Part shown: positions 60,580 through 64,000 of the stretch, one piece after another
Layout of the letters: each line of letters starts with the position of its first letter
How positions within the stretch are numbered: position 1 is the first letter of the stretch
Source of the DNA: Segatella buccae ATCC 33574
GTDB lineage: Bacteria; Bacteroidota; Bacteroidia; Bacteroidales; Bacteroidaceae
DNA length: 64,000 bases
Reading direction: 5' to 3'
Assembly (NCBI RefSeq): GCF_000184945.1
Contig: NZ_GL586311.1
Location: forward strand, 507,367 to 571,366
Position numbers and translations under genes: made by a program
The notes under the pieces: model-generated
Databases searched by the model: none
What the model saw: only the letters and a program-made list of their open reading frames with translations
What the model was told of the DNA's origin: nothing

Positions 60580-62241
60580 CTACTTCTTTCCGCTTAAAAT
60601 CTTCCGATAGTCTTCGGGCGTTTCTATCAGGCGCACGGCCTCTTTCATCTGCTTGTCGTAGCGCAAGCCGTTTTGTATGGCTCCACCCTGATAGTAGTAG
60701 GCAGCCACGAGGTCGCTCTCGATGATATGCCTGATGGCTTCCTTATTGTAGTCGAGGTCTTTGGCCACATTGTGCTGCAACTTCTTCTCCAGTGCCTCAA
60801 ACTCCGGTTTGGCATCCTCGTAGTAGCCCTCAAACTTGGCCAGCTTCACAAGGTCTTTGAGATATTTTTCCGTTTCGCGGTCATACTTGAAGTTGCTCTT
60901 CAGCACGCGCCGCTTGAACTCCTCGTAGTCGGCATCGCTCAAGGCAAATGTCTTGGCAGGAGCTATCGTGGGATGGGCGGCAAGATAGTCTATCTCGTAG
61001 TTGAGCAACACCTCGTTGGAGTCGCGTGCCCCCGCCAGATAGTAGGCTATGTTGGGCAGCGAGTCGGGCTTCAGTTCCACATCGGGCTTGATGCCCCCGC
61101 CGTCGCGCACCTCGCGTCCGCCGACAGTGTGAAACACTTTCGTCAGCGAGTCGGGCACGTGCTCCGTATATCCCCCACGCGCATGTCTGTAGTTGATGGC
61201 CTGTATGCACCGTCCGCTGGGAATGTAGTATTTGCTTGTGGTGAGCTTCATCTGCCCGTTGTAGGGCAAGTCCATCGGCATCTGCACGAGTCCCTTGCCG
61301 TAGGTGCGCGTGCCGAGAACCACGGCACGGTCGAGGTCTTGCAGCGAGCCGGCCGTGATTTCACTCGAACTGGCCGTGTTGCCGTTCACCAGCACCACGA
61401 TGGGCATCAGTGTGTCGATGGGTTCCACGGTGGTTTTATAGTCCTTGTTCACCCGCGTCATCTTCCCTCTCGTCTGCACGAGCACGATACCCTTGGGCAC
61501 AAACATGTTCACAATGTCCACAGCCTCCTGCAACGAGCCTCCACCGTTGTTGCGCAAGTCGAGCACAAGGCCTTTCATGCCCTGCCGCCGCATGTCGAGA
61601 AAGGCCCGGCGCACATCGCGGGCACTGTTCACCGTAAACGCATTGAGGTTGATGTAGCCCACTCCGTTCTCCTGCAATCCGTAGTAGGGCAAGTAGGGCA
61701 ACTGTATCGAGCGGCGGGTCACCTTCATCCTCATCGTCTTGCCTGTGCTCGGACGCTTCACTTTCAGGATGAAGCTCGTGCCCGGTTCGCCCCGCAGGCG
61801 GCTGCTCACGTAGGCCACATCCTTGTCCGCCATTGTCGAGTCGTCGATGCTCAGGATGATGTCCCCCTTCTTCAGCCCGGCCTCGGCAGCCGGCATGTTT
61901 TCGTAGGGTTCGTCGACCACCACCCGTTTCAGTTGCTGGTTGTAGCGTATCAGTGCCCCCACGCCGGCATACTTCCCCGTGAGCATACGGTCGAGTTCCT
62001 TTACCTTGTTCTCGGGATAATACTCCGTGTAGGGATCCAGACTGCGCAACATGGCATTGATGCCATTGCCGATCACCTCACCGGCATTGAGCGTATCAAC
62101 ATACATCATGTCCAGATTCTTGTAGATGGCGGTAAACACCTCCATATTTTTGGCCACTTCGAAGTTGTGGTCTTTGTCTTTCTGCGCCATGGCCGGCATC
62201 AGCCCTATGGCAAGCAGCACGCATATCAGTTGTTTTCTCAT
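60580..62241 (-). CDS. S41-family C-terminal processing peptidase
   Basis: The 553-residue protein has a signal peptide (MRKQLICVLLAIGLMPAMAQ), an N-terminal helical region, a PDZ domain (about 90-170, GVGALIRYNQQLKRVVVDEPYENMPAAEAG), and the tail-specific protease core. The catalytic dyad is predicted as Ser291 (GNTASSSEI) and Lys316 (RTYGKGLVQ), 25 residues apart as in E. coli Prc. The last 150 residues are helical and charged. It degrades or matures periplasmic proteins. It is a single-gene unit with a -7 box upstream. Confidence 0.93.
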   Translation of the reverse strand: MRKQLICVLLAIGLMPAMAQKDKDHNFEVAKNMEVFTAIYKNLDMMYVDTLNAGEVIGNGINAMLRSLDPYTEYYPENKVKELDRMLTGKYAGVGALIRYNQQLKRVVVDEPYENMPAAEAGLKKGDIILSIDDSTMADKDVAYVSSRLRGEPGTSFILKVKRPSTGKTMRMKVTRRSIQLPYLPYYGLQENGVGYINLNAFTVNSARDVRRAFLDMRRQGMKGLVLDLRNNGGGSLQEAVDIVNMFVPKGIVLVQTRGKMTRVNKDYKTTVEPIDTLMPIVVLVNGNTASSSEITAGSLQDLDRAVVLGTRTYGKGLVQMPMDLPYNGQMKLTTSKYYIPSGRCIQAINYRHARGGYTEHVPDSLTKVFHTVGGREVRDGGGIKPDVELKPDSLPNIAYYLAGARDSNEVLLNYEIDYLAAHPTIAPAKTFALSDADYEEFKRRVLKSNFKYDRETEKYLKDLVKLAKFEGYYEDAKPEFEALEKKLQHNVAKDLDYNKEAIRHIIESDLVAAYYYQGGAIQNGLRYDKQMKEAVRLIETPEDYRKILSGKK

Positions 62242-62333
62242 AATCTTCTTTTTCCTTTATCCGCCGGCCCCGCTCTTCCTCTCCCCGGGCAATGCTCCGC
62301 AGACGGTCTTTCGCCGGCCAAGCGACAATATTG

Positions 62334-62341
62334 CAAAAATA
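62334..62341 (-). promoter_or_regulatory. -7 box of the S41 peptidase gene
   Basis: Minus strand TATTTTTG (62341-62334) matches TAnnTTTG, 93 nt before the ATG at 62241. No TTTG lies 20 nt further up. Confidence 0.45.
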
Positions 62342-62422
62342 CGATTTTATGCGCATATAGCCCCTACCCGACTTTGTTTTTTATTGAATTTTAGTGTAAA
62401 ATCGATTTTTTCTCCCCAAAAA

Positions 62423-62454
62423 TTTGGTAGAACCAAAAAGAAGCCTTAACTTTG
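62423..62454 (+). promoter_or_regulatory. Promoter of tRNA-Asn
   Basis: TTTG (62423-62426), 20 nt, TAACTTTG (62447-62454): full consensus, 30 nt before the mature 5' end of the tRNA. Confidence 0.8.
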
Positions 62455-62484
62455 CACACGCAAATCAGCAATGATAATGCACTT

Positions 62485-62558
62485 GCTTCAATAGCTCAGT
62501 TGGTTAGAGCACCTGACTGTTAATCAGGGGGTCGTTGGTTCAAGCCCATCTTGAAGCG
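62485..62558 (+). tRNA. tRNA-Asn (anticodon GTT)
   Basis: The acceptor stem GCTTCAA/TTGAAGC closes a cloverleaf with D-arm GCTCAGTTGGTTAGAGC, anticodon arm CCTGA-CTGTTAA-TCAGG (anticodon GTT at 62519-62521), and T-arm GTTGG-TTCAAGC-CCATC with one T-T mismatch. The discriminator base is G; CCA is not encoded. It has its own promoter and terminator. Confidence 0.95.
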
Positions 62559-62560
62559 CA

Positions 62561-62588
62561 AAAAAGGATGACTCAGGTCATCCTTTTT
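62561..62588 (+). terminator. Terminator of tRNA-Asn
   Basis: AAGGATGAC (62564-62572) pairs with GTCATCCTT (62577-62585), extended by flanking A and T runs, two bases after the tRNA. Confidence 0.88.
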
Positions 62589-62654
62589 TTTATTCCTCTT
62601 AAAGTGGTTTGATTTAGAAAAAGTTATGATAACCATACACTCCAACCCAAAACA

Positions 62655-62695
62655 AACGGCACTTACGGGGAGGAGTATTCCACGCAAGTGCCGTT
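62655..62695 (-). terminator. Terminator of the small lipoprotein gene
   Basis: AACGGCACTT (62655-62664) pairs with AAGTGCCGTT (62686-62695); on the minus strand the stem is followed by TGTTTTGGG. It lies 76 bases after the stop at 62771. Confidence 0.6.
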
Positions 62696-62770
62696 CATTC
62701 CTTCTGTCAGGATTCGGCTTTCCGCCAATCTGAATCGGGGTTACAGCCATGCAGCCGACAGACTGCCAAC

Positions 62771-63304
62771 CTAATTGACCGGTAAAATCATGGGGGACTT
62801 CAAGGTGACGCTTGTCTTTTTGTCCAAGGTAAGGGCTATCCGGCCATCATACGCAAGGGAGGAGGCGTCATATTTCTTGGCCGGATTGGCATAGTAGATC
62901 TTCAGTTTGTAAGTGCCGGCGGGCAATTTGCTTATTTTGAAGTTGACATCATAGTTGCAGATGCAGTCGGGCAACGCTCCGAATCCTCCCTCGTGGTAGA
63001 CGATGAGAGTTATTTGCTCATCGCGGTTGGCGACATCCACAAAGATATGTTTTACCCCGCAGATGGCCTTTACGTCTTCAAGCACACACCGGGCGACCCC
63101 ATCTTTTCCCAATTCCACATTGAGTGTTGCCGCCTTGTCGTAGTTGGCCGTGTAGAAATCGCTACGGGTTTCGGTCTTCGACAATGCGCTCTTGCAGGCA
63201 GAGTTGGCCACATCATAAACACTCAAGGAGTCGAGCACCATGTTTTCCGACGAACAAGCTGACAGCCCTAAAAGACATATCAGACAATAAAATACATTTC
63301 TCAT
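62771..63304 (-). CDS. Small hypothetical lipoprotein
   Basis: The ATG at 63304 gives 177 residues with a lipoprotein signal (LICLLGLSACSSE, Cys17); the frame is open further up but without such a signal. The rest is beta-rich with repeated short strands (ATLNVELGKDGVARCVLEDVKA, KHIFVDVANRDEQITLIVYHEGG, GTYKLKIYYANPAKKYD), like an immunoglobulin-type sandwich. Four cysteines in the mature part (SACKS, ARCV, ICGV, DCICNYD region) could form disulfides in the periplasm. I do not recognise the family. Confidence 0.65.
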   Translation of the reverse strand: MRNVFYCLICLLGLSACSSENMVLDSLSVYDVANSACKSALSKTETRSDFYTANYDKAATLNVELGKDGVARCVLEDVKAICGVKHIFVDVANRDEQITLIVYHEGGFGALPDCICNYDVNFKISKLPAGTYKLKIYYANPAKKYDASSLAYDGRIALTLDKKTSVTLKSPMILPVN

Positions 63305-63359
63305 GATTGGTATGGATTTAATTTGTGAATACTGTCTATCATATAAACGCGGCTGCAAG

Positions 63360-64000
63360 TCATATCTTGCTTCTCTCCACCTTGCTTTTGAGACCACCTT
63401 TTTCCCTGATTTCATCTATCAGCACATAGGTGCTTCTCAGACTCTCCAAGCCAAACGCGTTGGTATCTGCACACCTGTCCTCCACCATATCGGCAAAGGT
63501 CTCTATCTCGGAGAAGAAGCCTTGCGAAACGATCTGGTTGTTGCCGACTGTCGGGATAAAACCGTTTCTGCCGTATAGACAGGCAACCGACGCATTGCCC
63601 CCAACCACTTTCTCCAACGGGATGCCCAGCAATGCCGGGCGGCGAGGGGTGAAATGAAGGCTCTCCATGCCGTCCATCACATAAAATCCTTTATCCGTGC
63701 TGACGGTCAACTGCTCTTGCGCATACTGCCAAGAGTAGTCGGTGGAAAGTTCCAGCATTCCGGTCACCTCCCGATGCTCCAAAACAAGCAAGAGGGTTTG
63801 TCCTCCTTCCCGGCTTCTTGTCACCTCAACCGACTTCACCTTTGCCTCCCCAAAAAGGAAAGTCACATAGTCGAGCGGATGGATAAACAAGTCGAGCAGG
63901 GCCTCGCCTTCGGGATACAGCCCCGTCAGATAGCGATAATGGTAATGGTGCTTGCCCTCCTTCCGCAACCGCTTTTGCAAGATTTGGGTAGCCGGGGCAA
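63360..64000 (-). CDS. Gfo/Idh/MocA-family oxidoreductase, 3' part only
   Basis: The frame is open from the stop at 63360 to the window edge, so the NAD(P)-binding N-terminal domain lies beyond 64000. The visible 213 residues carry the C-terminal alpha/beta substrate domain: EALLDLFIHPLDYVTFLFGEAKVKSVEV, with the IHPLDY segment where these enzymes keep a conserved His and Asp, then LLVLEHREVTGMLELSTDYSW and a closing helix ADTNAFGLESLRSTYVLIDEI. Such enzymes oxidise or rearrange sugars and sugar nucleotides. The substrate cannot be told from this part. Confidence 0.8.
   Translation of the reverse strand, partial: APATQILQKRLRKEGKHHYHYRYLTGLYPEGEALLDLFIHPLDYVTFLFGEAKVKSVEVTRSREGGQTLLLVLEHREVTGMLELSTDYSWQYAQEQLTVSTDKGFYVMDGMESLHFTPRRPALLGIPLEKVVGGNASVACLYGRNGFIPTVGNNQIVSQGFFSEIETFADMVEDRCADTNAFGLESLRSTYVLIDEIREKGGLKSKVERSKI

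Noticed and set aside
60384..60725. 113-codon plus-strand frame overlapping the 3' end of the S41 gene
   Set aside because: No promoter, start context or domain; half of it is antisense to the S41 coding sequence.

Overview
The window reads as a chromosomal segment of a carbohydrate-degrading member of the Bacteroidota, most likely Prevotellaceae. The reasons are three SusC/SusD pairs, a giant hybrid two-component regulator, lipoprotein signals ending in a cysteine followed by acidic or Ser residues, a SUF operon joined to rimP-nusA-infB, and promoters of the Bacteroidota type (TTTG, 19-20 nt, TAnnTTTG). The genus cannot be fixed from the sequence alone. No rRNA, CRISPR array, prophage or complete insertion sequence is visible.

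Region 1 (about 0.2-32.7 kb) is a xylan-utilisation locus organised like the xyn cluster of Prevotella bryantii. A minus-strand operon encodes an SGNH esterase, two GPH-type sugar symporters, a GH10 endo-xylanase and a GH43 xylosidase, followed by a membrane TPR/HTH regulator and a GH3 glycosidase. Divergently, on the plus strand, come a hybrid two-component regulator (HTCS), a GH67 alpha-glucuronidase, a GH35-like enzyme, and two consecutive SusC/SusD pairs, the second with an accessory surface lipoprotein. Expected flow: capture and import by SusC/D, cutting by GH10, removal of acetyl and (methyl)glucuronyl groups by the SGNH esterase and GH67, final hydrolysis by GH43 and GH3, and uptake by the GPH symporters. 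An AAA/DUF234 ATPase with tandem operator-like repeats lies at the left edge.

Region 2 (32.7-46.5 kb) is mostly housekeeping: a REP-type (RAYT-like) transposase domain fused to an unusual C-terminal domain and flanked by palindromes, a WYL-type regulator, rnhB, a small ORF, and the minus-strand series rimP-nusA-infB-sufB-sufC-sufD-sufS. Region 3 (46.7-60.1 kb) has a second SGNH esterase, a Bcp-type peroxiredoxin, and a third SusC/SusD operon that carries no glycosidase but has a HExxH metallopeptidase lipoprotein, DUF4302-like and BACON-like lipoproteins, then a separately promoted M6 metalloprotease: a candidate peptide or glycoprotein utilisation system. Region 4 (60.1-64 kb) holds an S41 protease, tRNA-Asn, a small lipoprotein and the 3' part of a Gfo/Idh/MocA oxidoreductase cut by the window edge.

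The least explained part is intergenic. Two copies of a module (about 25.96-26.28 and 48.65-48.98 kb) pair a consensus promoter with an immediately following terminator hairpin whose stem sequence differs but whose pairing is kept, then a 32-nt identical GC-rich core; a related core occurs inverted near 60.3 kb. A second family consists of long inverted repeats built from TTAACTCC-like heptads or octads between genes of the same operon. Other unexplained elements are three tandem hairpins in the HTCS leader, a hairpin/T-rich attenuator-like leader before rimP, and palindromes around the RAYT-like gene.
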